Source: Dastarcus helophoroides
Taxonomy: Eukaryota > Arthropoda > Insecta > Coleoptera > Bothrideridae
Direction: 5' to 3'
Length of the DNA stretch: 64,000 bases
NCBI GenBank assembly: GCA_028583605.1
Contig: CM053333.1
Span: forward strand, 33,067,051 to 33,131,050
Under the pieces are notes generated by a model that was not told the origin of the DNA, did not search any database, and saw nothing but the letters and a program-made list of their open reading frames with translations. Shown here in pieces: positions 43,256-51,905 of the stretch. The first letter of the stretch is position 1. Each line of letters opens with the position of its first letter. Both the position numbers and the translations under genes were made by a program.

Positions 43256-44055
43256 CATTCCTTTTCTGATCTTCTTTTTGTTTTTCTTGTCGTCTTGGTT
43301 CTTCCTCCTGTTCTTTTTCTTGTCGTCTTCGTCCTTCATCTTGTTGTCTTCGTTCTTCCTCCTGTTCTTTTTCTTGTCGTCGTCGTTCTTCCTCCTGTTC
43401 TTTTTCTTGTCGTCTTCGTTCTTCATCTTGTCGTCTTCATTCTTCCTCCTGTTCTTTTTCTTGTCGTCGTCGTTTTTCCTTCTGTTTTTTTTCTTGTCGC
43501 CTTCGTTCTTCCTCCTGTTGTTTTTCTTGTCGTCGTCGTTCTTCCTCCTGTTCTTTTTCTTGTCGTCTTCATTCTTCCTCCTGTTCTTTTTCTTGTCGTC
43601 TTTGTTTTTTCTCCTGTTCTTTTTCTTGTCGTCGTCGTTCTTCCTCCTGTTCTCTTTCTTGTCGTCTTCGTTCTTCATCTTGTCGTCTTCGTTCTTCCTC
43701 CTGTTCTTTTTCTTGTCGTCGTCGTTTTTCCTCCTGTTTTTTTTTCTTGTTGCCTTCGTTCTTCCTCCTGTTGTTTTTCTTGTCGTCGTCGTTCTTCCTC
43801 CTGTTCTTTTTCTTGTCGTCTTCGTTCTTCCTCCTGTTCTTTTTCTTGTCGTCTTTGTTTTTTCTCCTGTTCTTTTTCTTGTCGTCGTCGTTCTTCCTCC
43901 TGTTCTTTTTCTTGTCGTCTTCGTTCTTCGTCTTGTTGTCTTCGTTCTTCCTCCTGGTCTTTTTCTTGTCGTCTTTCTTCTGCTTGGTCTTTAAACATTG
44001 TTAATAACGCTTGCATTTGCTGTTCCATTTTGGCCAATTTTAATCTCGTATCCAT
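43256..44055 (-). pseudogene. Gag N-terminus with E/R/Q-rich repeat tract
   Basis: The true start is ATG at 44055 (MDTRLKLAKMEQQMQALLTM). It is followed by a charged tract built from EERRQQEKEQ-type units. The tract is encoded by a minisatellite with a ~30-33-bp basic unit and a 252-bp higher-order unit (for example the TTTTTTTTCTTGT(C/T)GCC block at 43486 and 43738). A frameshift within the repeat puts 43226-43678 in another phase reading KKKNRRKNDDDK. Such charged tracts are predicted to be coiled coil or disordered. Confidence 0.75.
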
Positions 44056-44209
44056 AAAGTGTATTTGAATGTACAAGATTTTACTTGACGCGCCTCGTAT
44101 AACTATTTAACAGTTTAAAACGTCCGAGATAAAGTCAACTGCGGCACCTGGTATGAATTTTTCTGAGTAATAAGCACAATCCACGAATAATCCCACTTCT
44201 GACACCAGA

Positions 44210-44585
44210 TGTTACGGGCTTTATGGGTTCGAATTGATTACACGTGATGGAATATAACCACTTTATTATTAAACTCAACTTTGATCACCACAATTGAACA
44301 GTTAACTCACTTATTATTAACTTTTACTAACTCATTAATTACACTGACTCTAACTGACTCACTCGAGGGAAAGCTGACCGCCTTTTATAGTTTTGGCCCC
44401 CGGCTTCTAGAACTTTTCAGCAGATCAGGCTTATCGTTTGCCGAAATTTCTGGAACGCTTATCTGCCATTTGTTTCGTTATCGTGGCCGCTTTATCCTTA
44501 TCAGATCCTTCTAGAAACTTTTTTTATTTACTACATTATACAATTCTATTCTAAATTCTATTCCATCTATTTACATTGCGTTACA
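44210..44585 (-). repeat. 5' LTR with promoter
   Basis: This is a 376-bp LTR, on the minus strand TGTAACGC...GTAACA. It contains TATAAAAGGCGGTCAGC (inverse near 44373-44390) and a TCAGT-type initiator about 25-30 bases on. Similarity to the other LTR is high, with scattered substitutions, so the insertion is not very recent. The flank ATAT lies beyond 44585. Confidence 0.92.
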
Positions 44586-44770
44586 ATATTTAAATTTATT
44601 TAAAACGTCACCTCATGACAGTTGACAAAATAAGAGGTTAGTTTATTTTACATAGAATAGAAAAAATAAAAAATAAAAAATAGAAGACCAAAATTAGATA
44701 TGAAAAATATTTTGTTTTTTTTGATAAATTATGAAAATTTAAAAATATAAAAAAATACGTAAAAAAGGTA

Positions 44771-44816
44771 GCACTGGAAAAGATGTTTCGCTCTCATTTG
44801 AGCTCGTCAGCAGTGC
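44771..44816 (-). ncRNA. Hammerhead ribozyme, second class, core intact
   Basis: On the minus strand CTGACGA (inverse of 44804-44810), stem II GCTC/GAGC with a six-base loop, and GAAA (inverse of 44786-44789) are all intact. Stem I GCACTG/CAGTGC pairs perfectly (44811-44816 with 44771-44776). Stem III has decayed to one possible pair before the cleavage base. It is probably a weak or dead copy. Confidence 0.65.
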
Positions 44817-44907
44817 ATAACATGGAAAGGGAACAATGAGGAAGAAATTCTTAAAAATAAAAATTTTAAAAAATATAAAATGTTTTTTAACATGAATAGA
44901 CGTTTCA

Positions 44908-45145
44908 TTCCTCACTATGTCAAGCTGGACCGCACAGGAATTTGCTGTCTCCGACTGTCTCGTATGCCTCAAGAATTTTCCCCTTGGAGGGATCAATCCT
45001 ATTAGCTCCTGCAAGCATCTTCCTTAATAGAACTTGTAGAAAAGAGACAAATCAGCAACCATGCGCCTGTGCTCTAGTGTTTCGAGAGAATCGGTCAATC
45101 TATATATCAATATATTGTCAAAATTCGAAGTCTTTTTTTAAAATT
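44908..45145 (-). pseudogene. Non-LTR ORF2 fragment inside the inverted repeat
   Basis: This is the minus-strand copy of 11360-11578, with ELIGLIPPRGKFLRHTRQSE and CAVQLDIVRNE. It includes the same ~35 bases of A-rich satellite at its upstream junction (GACAATATATTGATATATAG). No catalytic domain is present. Confidence 0.8.
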
Positions 45146-45300
45146 TTGAGTAGTTGTTTCTTGTGGATTGGACTTTAAATATTTAAATTTTTAACACAGT
45201 AAATTATTGATAAAACGTCTATTCATGTTAAACATTTTTTATATTTTGTAAAATTTTTATTTTTAGGAATTTCTTCCTCATTGTTCTCTTTCTATATTAT

Positions 45301-45347
45301 GCACTGTTGACGAGCTCAAATGAGAGCGAGACATTGATGTCCAGTGC
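45301..45347 (+). ncRNA. Hammerhead ribozyme, second class, core mutated
   Basis: Stem I GCACTG/CAGTGC (45301-45306 with 45342-45347), stem II GCTC/GAGC, and stem III ACAT/ATGT (45331-45334 with 45337-45340) are all perfect, with C45341 at the cleavage position. Two core bases are changed: C3 to T (45307) and A14 to G (45330). These changes should abolish cleavage. The sister copy at 44771-44816 has both bases intact. Confidence 0.7.
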
Positions 45348-45483
45348 TACAACCTTTTTTATGTATTTTTTATATTTTTATATTTTCATAATTTATCAAA
45401 AAAACAAATTTTTTTTTCATATCTAATTTTGGTTTTCTATTTTTCATTTTTCCTATTCTATGTAAAATAAACTACCCTCTTAT

Positions 45484-45668
45484 TTTGTCAACTGTCAAGA
45501 GGTGACGTTTTAAATAAATTTAAACATCACATAGTCATATTTCAAAAACTATTTTAGCATATTGTCAACAAACAAAAAAAAATTTAAATGTTTCCAAACT
45601 GGGCCGAAGAAATGTTAAATAAAATCAATAAATATAATATTTCCGGTCAATAAGAGTTCACCATGAAA
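45484..45668 (+). repeat. FB1 repeat copy
   Basis: It contains AGGTGACGTTTTAAATAAAT, ACTGGGCCGAAGAAATG, TATTTCCGGTCAATAAGAG and TTCACCATGAAAAATT. The ending block shows where the FB1 consensus stops. Confidence 0.75.
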
Positions 45669-45671
45669 AAT

Positions 45672-45896
45672 TAACGTTGAAATTACGAAATAAATAGGTT
45701 TTCATTTTCTGTTTATGCGTCCCCTAACAAACAAGTTGACACAGGACTCATTCACAAAATAATCAATGTGGGTAAATCTTTCATACATCACTTGTAACCA
45801 AGCGAAACATTTATTTTCTAAAAACTTGATTACTCAAAAAACTGAATGAAAAAGAGATTTTTGAAATGAAAATTTCTTTGGCCTTGAGCGACAAAT
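45672..45896 (+). repeat. Inverted-repeat arm (partner at 51303)
   Basis: Blocks CATTTTCTGTTTATGCGTCC, CCTAACAAACAAGTTGACA and ACTCAAAAAACTGAATGAA recur in inverse at 51303-51515. The ~5.4-kb interval between holds unrelated repeats, so this may be two inverted copies and not one element. Confidence 0.7.
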
Positions 45897-46083
45897 CACT
45901 ATTTTGAAACTTTGTTTTTCATTTTTAATGTTTTTTAATAATCGCCAATTTAATAAAATTTTTGATTCATTTTGAACATTTTGACTGTTCTCAAAATTTT
46001 CATTTTTCTAGTTTTTTGACCATTTTTTAGTATTCTGACTTTTTAAATTTATACCAATTTTGTTCAAAATTTCGACTTTCTGG

Positions 46084-46250
46084 ATTCTGGATTCTAAATT
46101 CGTTGTGGGTTGCCTAAAGTTTAGGCCAGCACTTAGGCCACCCTTTCCGGGCCCATTGTGCTATTATCGTGATTGAGGTGTCCTTGGTTATTCATTCAGC
46201 CACCCAACCTTGTTGAGAAACTGAAGAACGTCCCTTGGTGCGCCTCCCTC
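46084..46250 (-). repeat. Non-LTR 3' end fragment
   Basis: On the minus strand this matches the 3' end of the insertion at 39641-40271 (GGCCCGGAAAGGGTGGCC, GGCAACCCACAACGAAT). It ends in the same GAATCCA-type tail. It carries no domain-length coding sequence. Confidence 0.85.
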
Positions 46251-46254
46251 AAAC

Positions 46255-47905
46255 TTTCGACTTTTTTGAAAATTTTGTTTGCAAATGTCGACTCTTTTTG
46301 AGAATGTTGGTATTTCACAATATTTTGCATTAACATTTTTTTTGAATATTTAACTTTTTTAAAAATCTAAACATTCTTTAAAAATTGATCTATTTTCAAC
46401 ATTTTGAAAATGTTTTCGAATTTTTTGAAAAAATGCACCGTTATTGTTAAGTTTTCGAAAAATTTGAATTTTTTTTCAAATATTCGTATTATTTTAAAAC
46501 TTTCTTTTTTAATTTTCGACCTATTTAAAAACCCTGTTTTTTTTTGAAAATTTCGACATTTTATAAACATTTTGGGATTTGACAAAATTTTACACTAAAA
46601 TTATTATTTTTTTCAAAGTTTCTGATTTTCTTAAATATTTAACTCTTTTAAAAATCTCGACATTGATCTATTTTCAAAATTTTAAAAATGTTTCAAAAAT
46701 TTTTTGAAAAAATGTACTGTTTTTGCTAATTTTTCGAAAAATTTGAAACTTTTGTTCCTATTTTGATTTTTGCAATTTTTTTTTCACATTTTCGTATTAT
46801 TTTCGAACTTTTTCTTTAATTTTCGTATTATCTTAAAACTTTTTTTTTTTAATTTTCGACTTATTTGAAAACCCTGACTTTTTTGAAAATTTCGAGTTTT
46901 TATGAAAATTTTGGTATTTGACAAAATTTTACATTAAAATTATTATTTTTTTCAAAGTTTCGGATTTTTTGAATATTTAAAAATCTCGACATTGATCTAT
47001 TTTAAAAATTTTGAAAATGTTTCGAAATTTTTTTGGAAATATGCACCGTTTTTGTTAAGTTTTCGAAAAATTTAAAACTTTTGTTCCTATTTTGATTTTT
47101 TCAAAATTTGATTTTTTTTCAAAGTTTCGAATTTTTTGAATATTTAAAAATCTCAACATTGATCTATTTTAAAACTTTTGTTCCTATTTTGATTTTTTAA
47201 AATTTGATTTTTTTTTCAAATTTTCGTATTATTTTAGAACTCTGTTTCCATTTTGTAGTATTTTAAAACTTTTTGTTTAATTTTCAACTTATTTGAAAAT
47301 CCTGATTTTTTTGAAAATTTCGAATTTTTATGAAAATTTTGGTCTTCGAAAAATTTGAATTTTTTTAAATATTTGTATTATTTTAAAACTTTTTTTTAAT
47401 TTTCGACTTATTTAAAATTTTAAATTTGAAACTTTTGTTTTTATTTTGATTTTTTTGACAATTTCCATTTTTTTTTATTTTCGTATTATTTTAAGACTTT
47501 TTTATTTTTCGTCTTATTTTAAAACTACTTTTTAATTTTCGACTTATTTGAAAACCCTGACTTTTCTGTAAATTTTTAATTTTTATTAAAATTTTGGCAT
47601 TTGACAAAATTTTACATTAAAATTATTATTTTTTTCAAAGTTTCGAATTTTTTGAATATTTAAAAATCTCAACATTGATCTATTTTAAAACTTTTGTTCC
47701 TATTTTGAGTTTTTCAAAATTTGATTTTTTTTTTCAAATTTTCGTATTATTTTAGAACTTATTTGAAAATCCTGATTTTTCTGAAAATTTCGAATTTTTA
47801 TGAAAATTTTGGTATTTGACAAAATTTTACATTAAAATTATTATTTTTTCAAAGTTTCGAATTTTTTGAATATTTAAAAATTTTGACATTGACCTATTTT
47901 CCAAA
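46255..47905. repeat. T-rich satellite, degenerate, ~340-bp spacing
   Basis: The block GACAAAATTTTACA(C/T)TAAAATT occurs at about 46579, 46919, 47597 and 47818. Other constant parts are ATTGATCTATTTT and TTTCGAAAAATTTGAA. Unit spacing varies (about 340, 680, 220) through internal deletion and duplication. Confidence 0.7.
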
Positions 47906-47907
47906 TT

Positions 47908-47941
47908 TTGAAAATATATATATATATATATATATATATAC
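47908..47941. repeat. (TA)n microsatellite
   Basis: An uninterrupted TA run of about 34 bases directly precedes a Tc1/mariner-like end, which targets TA. Confidence 0.95.
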
Positions 47942-48545
47942 AGCGTGTCCCACTAGTGCGGGAAAGTCCAATATCTATGTTAAAATGAGAAATATATGGA
48001 TTAATCTTTTCACGGTGTTGTCACATTTCTCAAAATGTACAAATTAAAAATATTTTCAACTACACAGGGTGTTCCACTTTTCCTGGCCAGACACCAACTT
48101 TTGTTTTTTAAATAAAAACACACATTTTTTATATTTTTTTCGGATTCTACATCAAAAATAAAGGGTACTTTTTAAAGAATAGTCCTATTTAAATATTCAC
48201 GGTTTTTGAGTTATCTCGCTTGAAAAGTTTTTCTAGTCGATATTGGCTGCTTACATTATTTGATACTAACAGGTTATGCTAAGAGCTGCTATGCCCATTT
48301 TTTTATCAGATGTTAAGTAAGGACGACTCTTCCGAATCGTGCTCCAAAAACTGCCCTGCGTTATACAGGGTGACCAAAATATCATGTCAAAATTGACAAT
48401 TTAAAAATTGAAAAATTTCGAAAATTTTAAATGCAACACCCTGTACATTTTCATACCATGAGATGCAGAATTAAATTTTCTACAACTTTGCTACACCTGC
48501 TTATATACCTAAATTCATTAGTTTCTCATGAAATCTCATTTTTAT
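47942..48545. mobile_element. Cluster of Tc1/mariner-like terminal fragments
   Basis: Three short ends are visible: CAGCGTGTCCCACTAGTGCG at 47941, CAGGGTGTTCCACTTTTCC at 48065, and CAGGGTGACCAAAATATC at 48366 with an inverse CAACACCCTG at 48434-48443. None has a transposase. They look like nested MITE remnants. Confidence 0.5.
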
Positions 48546-48800
48546 GAAAAAATGCGAAAATTTTGAAAATGTTTCGAAAATTTTTTTGACAAATGCGCGG
48601 CCTTTTTTTATGTTTTTGAAAAATTTGAAACTTCTTTTATTTAGATTTTTTGAAAATTTAATTTTTTTTAAATTTTGTGTTATTTCGAAATTTTTTTTTA
48701 ATTTAATTTTCTTCTGAAAATTGCGTCTTTTATTACATTTTTACCTTTTTTTTGGTAGTTTTGACTTTTTTTTGTCAAAATCGGTTTTTAAAGCAGTTAA
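48546..48800. repeat. T-rich degenerate DNA
   Basis: This is the same low-complexity T-rich motif as 46255-47905. No gene is seen. Confidence 0.5.
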
Positions 48801-50437
48801 TTTCCTCAAATTCAACTGATTATCAAAAAAACTAGCACTATATCATTTTCAAAGTAAATAAAATATATGATACATATTATTTTAATATTTCAAAGTTTTG
48901 TCAAGGTGCAAACTCCCTTAGTTATAAAATAAGAGTCTTTTTCGCATTTCTTCTGATAAAATCTAATAACACCGTCCGAGAGTTATTTCAATTTGGTCTA
49001 ACTTTGACGGACTAAAAATTGCACATTTTCTATTCGAGGCAATAAGTTATGTAGACACCTGGGAGATTAAGCAATCAAAACAATAGAATTGGCGAAGATT
49101 AAACAAAGTTTCAAAGGGCCCAGGTCCAATATCTGCAAGTGAAATCCCACACAGAATCTAGTTGTCAGCCATAATTTAGGCCTGCATTTATAGAGGCTGT
49201 TCCCTACAGTGCAGTAACTGATTTATTGCAAAAGCCGCGTCTACCTCCAGATTTACTCGCTGTAATAATCCTGAATTTTTCAATCCGTGTATGTCACCCT
49301 TATTTTACTTTACAAGCAGGCTTATGGAATGCAACATTTTCGATCGTAAATGGGAAATCTCGATATAAATATGATTTTAGATTTCATAGCTTCACCATAA
49401 ACAATGCGTAAGTGTTTTTTCCCTTTTTAATGTCAGAATCCACCGGTATCCTGCTAGGATGAAAAGAAGATATAAACTGGATTCCGTAAAAGCAAGATAA
49501 GTAAATCCAGAAATAAACAAACGAATAGATGGTTGGACGTGTTGAGAGATATAAACTCAGATTTTCCAACCTTCGAGTTTCTCTAGTGAAATATAAACTC
49601 TTGTAAAAAGAAACGAACCAAAAGTTTTACATTATACCGCGTTTAAACTTCACCTTATATTTTTATAAGGTACGTCAAACGAGTCAACAAAATTTATATT
49701 TTGTTTCTTGGTTTCTTCTGATGACTCCGGTTCATAACTGGCAGGCTTATGCGATGGACATTAAAAGTCAGAATTATTGCAGGACGTAAATACACCGTGG
49801 CCGAAATAAAAAGTAAATGGACATCAAAAGGATATTGCTCGTTTTGTTTCGACAATTCTCTAAATATGCCCGCGGATCTATCCGGACTTTTACACCTATA
49901 TACGCTTTAAATTTTATTATTTTTCAAAGGCCGCCGCTAAACCGAATCAATAAACTCCCTGAAACTTTTTTAAATTAACGACGCAGGTGAACCGGCGATT
50001 CGCCACTATTAAAATGCAGAACCAATTCGAACTTTTAGAGGATTTAAATTGCGTACAAAAAATAACCGATTGAGTCCACATGTAAAACATATGAAAACAA
50101 TTTCCGTTGTAAATGGCAGGCGCGTCTGATTTATCCAAAGGTTAACATGATTAATTAACCAAAAAACATTTTTGTTTGCATGTTGTGGATTTGTTGAAAC
50201 TGAACAATACTTAATCCTTACACTAGTTAGAGACGAACAAAAAATGTCACGGGGACTGCCGACCGAAGTGAAAACTTAAAATGAGTTGTTTTTAATTTTG
50301 AAACCAACCGAAAAACGTTAAAATTTGAAAATTAAAATTATTCCCGCTCTTGTACAAACTACTACAACACTCACTGTTACATGGTGACACTAGGCGTATG
50401 TTTAAAGCGAATTAAAATTTATATTTAACTCAAATAG
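48801..50437. other. Low-copy DNA, no supported gene
   Basis: Composition is balanced compared with the flanks. Short open frames (61-63 codons at 49226, 49384 and 49947) have no recognisable domain and no codon-use signal I can defend. This may be intergenic or intronic host DNA. Confidence 0.4.
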
Positions 50438-50530
50438 TATAACGCAGTTGGTTAATAATAATAATAATAAGCCGCCGGCTCCCGCGTAATAGTTCTGATA
50501 GGTCGCGGGTTCAAGCCCCGGCGCCAATTA
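50438..50530 (+). repeat. tRNA-like / SINE-type fragment
   Basis: GCAGTTGGTTAA resembles a tRNA D-arm (A box) and GGGTTCAAGCCCC a T-arm (B box). A TAA-repeat spacer lies between them. The acceptor ends do not pair, and the T-stem has a mismatch, so it is not an intact tRNA gene. It could be a tRNA pseudogene or the head of a SINE. Confidence 0.35.
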
Positions 50531-50573
50531 AGCATTTTTTAATTTTATTATACGTCTCACTCACACCTATATA

Positions 50574-50867
50574 CAGGGCCCGATTTAGACTTGATGGGGC
50601 CCTAAGTTAGCTGAAATAAAGGGCCAGTGTTACAAACAAAACAAAGGTCATTGCATTGCCTAGAGAATTTCTGGTTACCTAAATTTTTTTAACATTTCGA
50701 CGAGACTCGAGAATTTTGATGACCAAAGAAAAAGACTCTTTACAGCAACAATTTTATCGACACACACCGACCATTATTTTTGTTGTCGTCGAATTGGTGG
50801 TTAACCTTATTTGGGGATCTCCTAGATGGTGGGGGCCCTTATAACTTATACGTAAATCCATTACTGG
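50574..50867. mobile_element. hAT-like MITE
   Basis: The left end is CAGGGCCCGATTTAGACTTG and the right end, inverted, CAGTAATGGATTTACG. They share CAG at the tip and GATTTA inside. GGGGCCC blocks lie in from both ends. The left end also matches 12724-12790. No coding sequence and no certain target duplication. Confidence 0.5.
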
Positions 50868-50875
50868 TTAAATAT

Positions 50876-51249
50876 TGTAACGCAATGTAAATAGATGGAA
50901 TAGAATTTAGAATAGAATTGTATAATTCAGTAAATAAAAAAAGTTTCTAGAAGGATTTGATAAGGGGAAAGCAGCCGCGATAACGAAACAAACGGCAGAT
51001 AAGCGTTCCAGAAATTTCGGGAACGATAAGCCTTATCTGCCGAAAAGTTCTAGAAGTCGGGGGCCAAAACTATAAAAGGCGGTCAGCTTTCCCCTTGAGT
51101 CAGTCAGTTAGAATCGGTGTAATTAGTGAGTTAGTAGAAGTTAATAATAAGTGAGTTCATTATCCAGTTGTAGTGATCCAAGTTAAGTTTGGTAATAAAG
51201 TGGTATAACTCACATGTGGTAATTAATTCGAACCGATAAGCCCGTAACA
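50876..51249 (+). repeat. Solo LTR of the gypsy family
   Basis: TGTAACGC...GTAACA matches the LTRs at 38941 and 44210. It is flanked by ATAT on both sides (50872-50875 and 51250-51253), a target duplication. The TATA box TATAAAAGG is at 51071-51079, a TCAGT initiator near 51099, and AATAAA near 51192. It is the usual product of LTR-LTR recombination. Confidence 0.92.
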
Positions 51250-51302
51250 ATATTACTGTTAATATTAGAGCTTGTCAGTAACTGTAATATGTCGCTTTCC
51301 CT

Positions 51303-51515
51303 CGCTCAAAGGAATTTTCATTTCAAAAATCTTTTTCTTCATTCAGTTTTTTGAGTAATCGAGCTTTTGGAAAATGAATGATTCGCTTGGTAACAAGTAT
51401 GAAAGACCTACACACAAAGATCATCTTGTGAATCAGTTCTATGTCAAAACTTGTTTGTTAGGGGACGCATAAACTGAAAATGAAAACTATTTATTTCGAA
51501 ATTTCAACGTTAATC
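51303..51515 (-). repeat. Inverted-repeat arm (partner at 45672)
   Basis: This is the inverse of the 45672-45896 arm, with blocks TTGTTAGGGGACGCATAAAC and CTTCATTCAGTTTTTTGAGT. It ends as A-rich DNA begins. Confidence 0.7.
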
Positions 51516-51715
51516 TCGAAATTTCGAATTTAAAAATTTTCGTAACAGGCAAATTTTCGAAAAGTTAAAATTGCGAAAATTCGAAGTTTAGAGGAAACGG
51601 TCAACACTTTCAAAAAAATGTTGGAAATAAGTTCCCTGAAACTAAAAAAAATTGGTTTCAGGGGACAAGATTTTTATTTTAATTTTTGAAAAATTGAAAC
51701 ACAGAATTTTTTTTG

Positions 51716-51905
51716 ATATAACGGACTGGTCCTTGGTTATCTTCAAAAATTGAAACACAGAACTTGTCCCCTGAAACCAAGAAAAATTAAAAAACACAAC
51801 AAAGGTTGCTCTAACGCGTTTCGACAGCCAAGCTGTCATCTTCAGAGAGAAAACTAACTAATTTTTGAAGATAACCAAGGACCAGTCCATTCCACCAAAA
51901 CTTCT
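51716..51905 (-). repeat. Complete family S element
   Basis: It starts AACGGACTGGTCCTTGG and ends with the inverse, ATAACCAAGGACCAGTCC, so both outer ends are present. In between, on the minus strand, lie CTGAAGATGACAG, GCTGTCGAAACGCGTT and the splice-acceptor-like TTGGTTTCAG block. It is 190 bp long. This is the best guide to the outer limits of family S. Confidence 0.8.

Larger units (their letters stand above)
38941..44585 (-). mobile_element. Ty3/gypsy LTR retrotransposon, internally deleted
   Basis: LTRs lie at both ends (44210-44585 is the 5' LTR, 38941-39312 the 3' LTR, for a minus-strand element). The order is Gag, RT remnant, RNase H, integrase. Next to the 5' LTR is TCTGGTGTCAGAAGTGGGAT, the likely primer-binding region. 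Next to the 3' LTR is AAGGGGGAGGCAG, the polypurine tract. Most of protease and the RT palm are missing. A non-LTR fragment is inserted in the integrase tail. The outer flanks differ and no target duplication is left. Confidence 0.92.
44587..45535. repeat. Large inverted repeat with hammerhead arms
   Basis: The arms run 44587-44907 and 45213-45535. Paired blocks include AAAATAAGAGGTTAGTTTAT, GAGCTCGTCA, ACAATGAGGAAGAAATTC and AACATGAATAGACG. The central ~305 bases carry an inverted non-LTR fragment. Each arm carries one copy of a hammerhead different from the 444-bp element. The outer part overlaps the FB1 family. A Penelope-like origin is plausible but not shown. Confidence 0.8.

Noticed and set aside
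43223..44068. 281-codon hydrophobic frame resembling a multi-pass membrane protein
   Set aside because: It is the antisense of the E/R/Q-rich Gag minisatellite. The hydrophobic pattern comes from reading charged-residue codons backwards.
48366..48443. Complete 78-bp transposon
   Set aside because: Only the outermost bases match (CAGGGTG and its inverse) and the interior is T-rich array sequence. Retained only as mariner-like fragments.
49716..49745. CTGATGA near 49716 as a further hammerhead
   Set aside because: No GAAA box follows at the right distance and no stem II can be drawn.
50460..50530. Intact tRNA gene
   Set aside because: The acceptor stem does not pair, the T-stem has a mismatch and the D-anticodon region is replaced by a TAA run.
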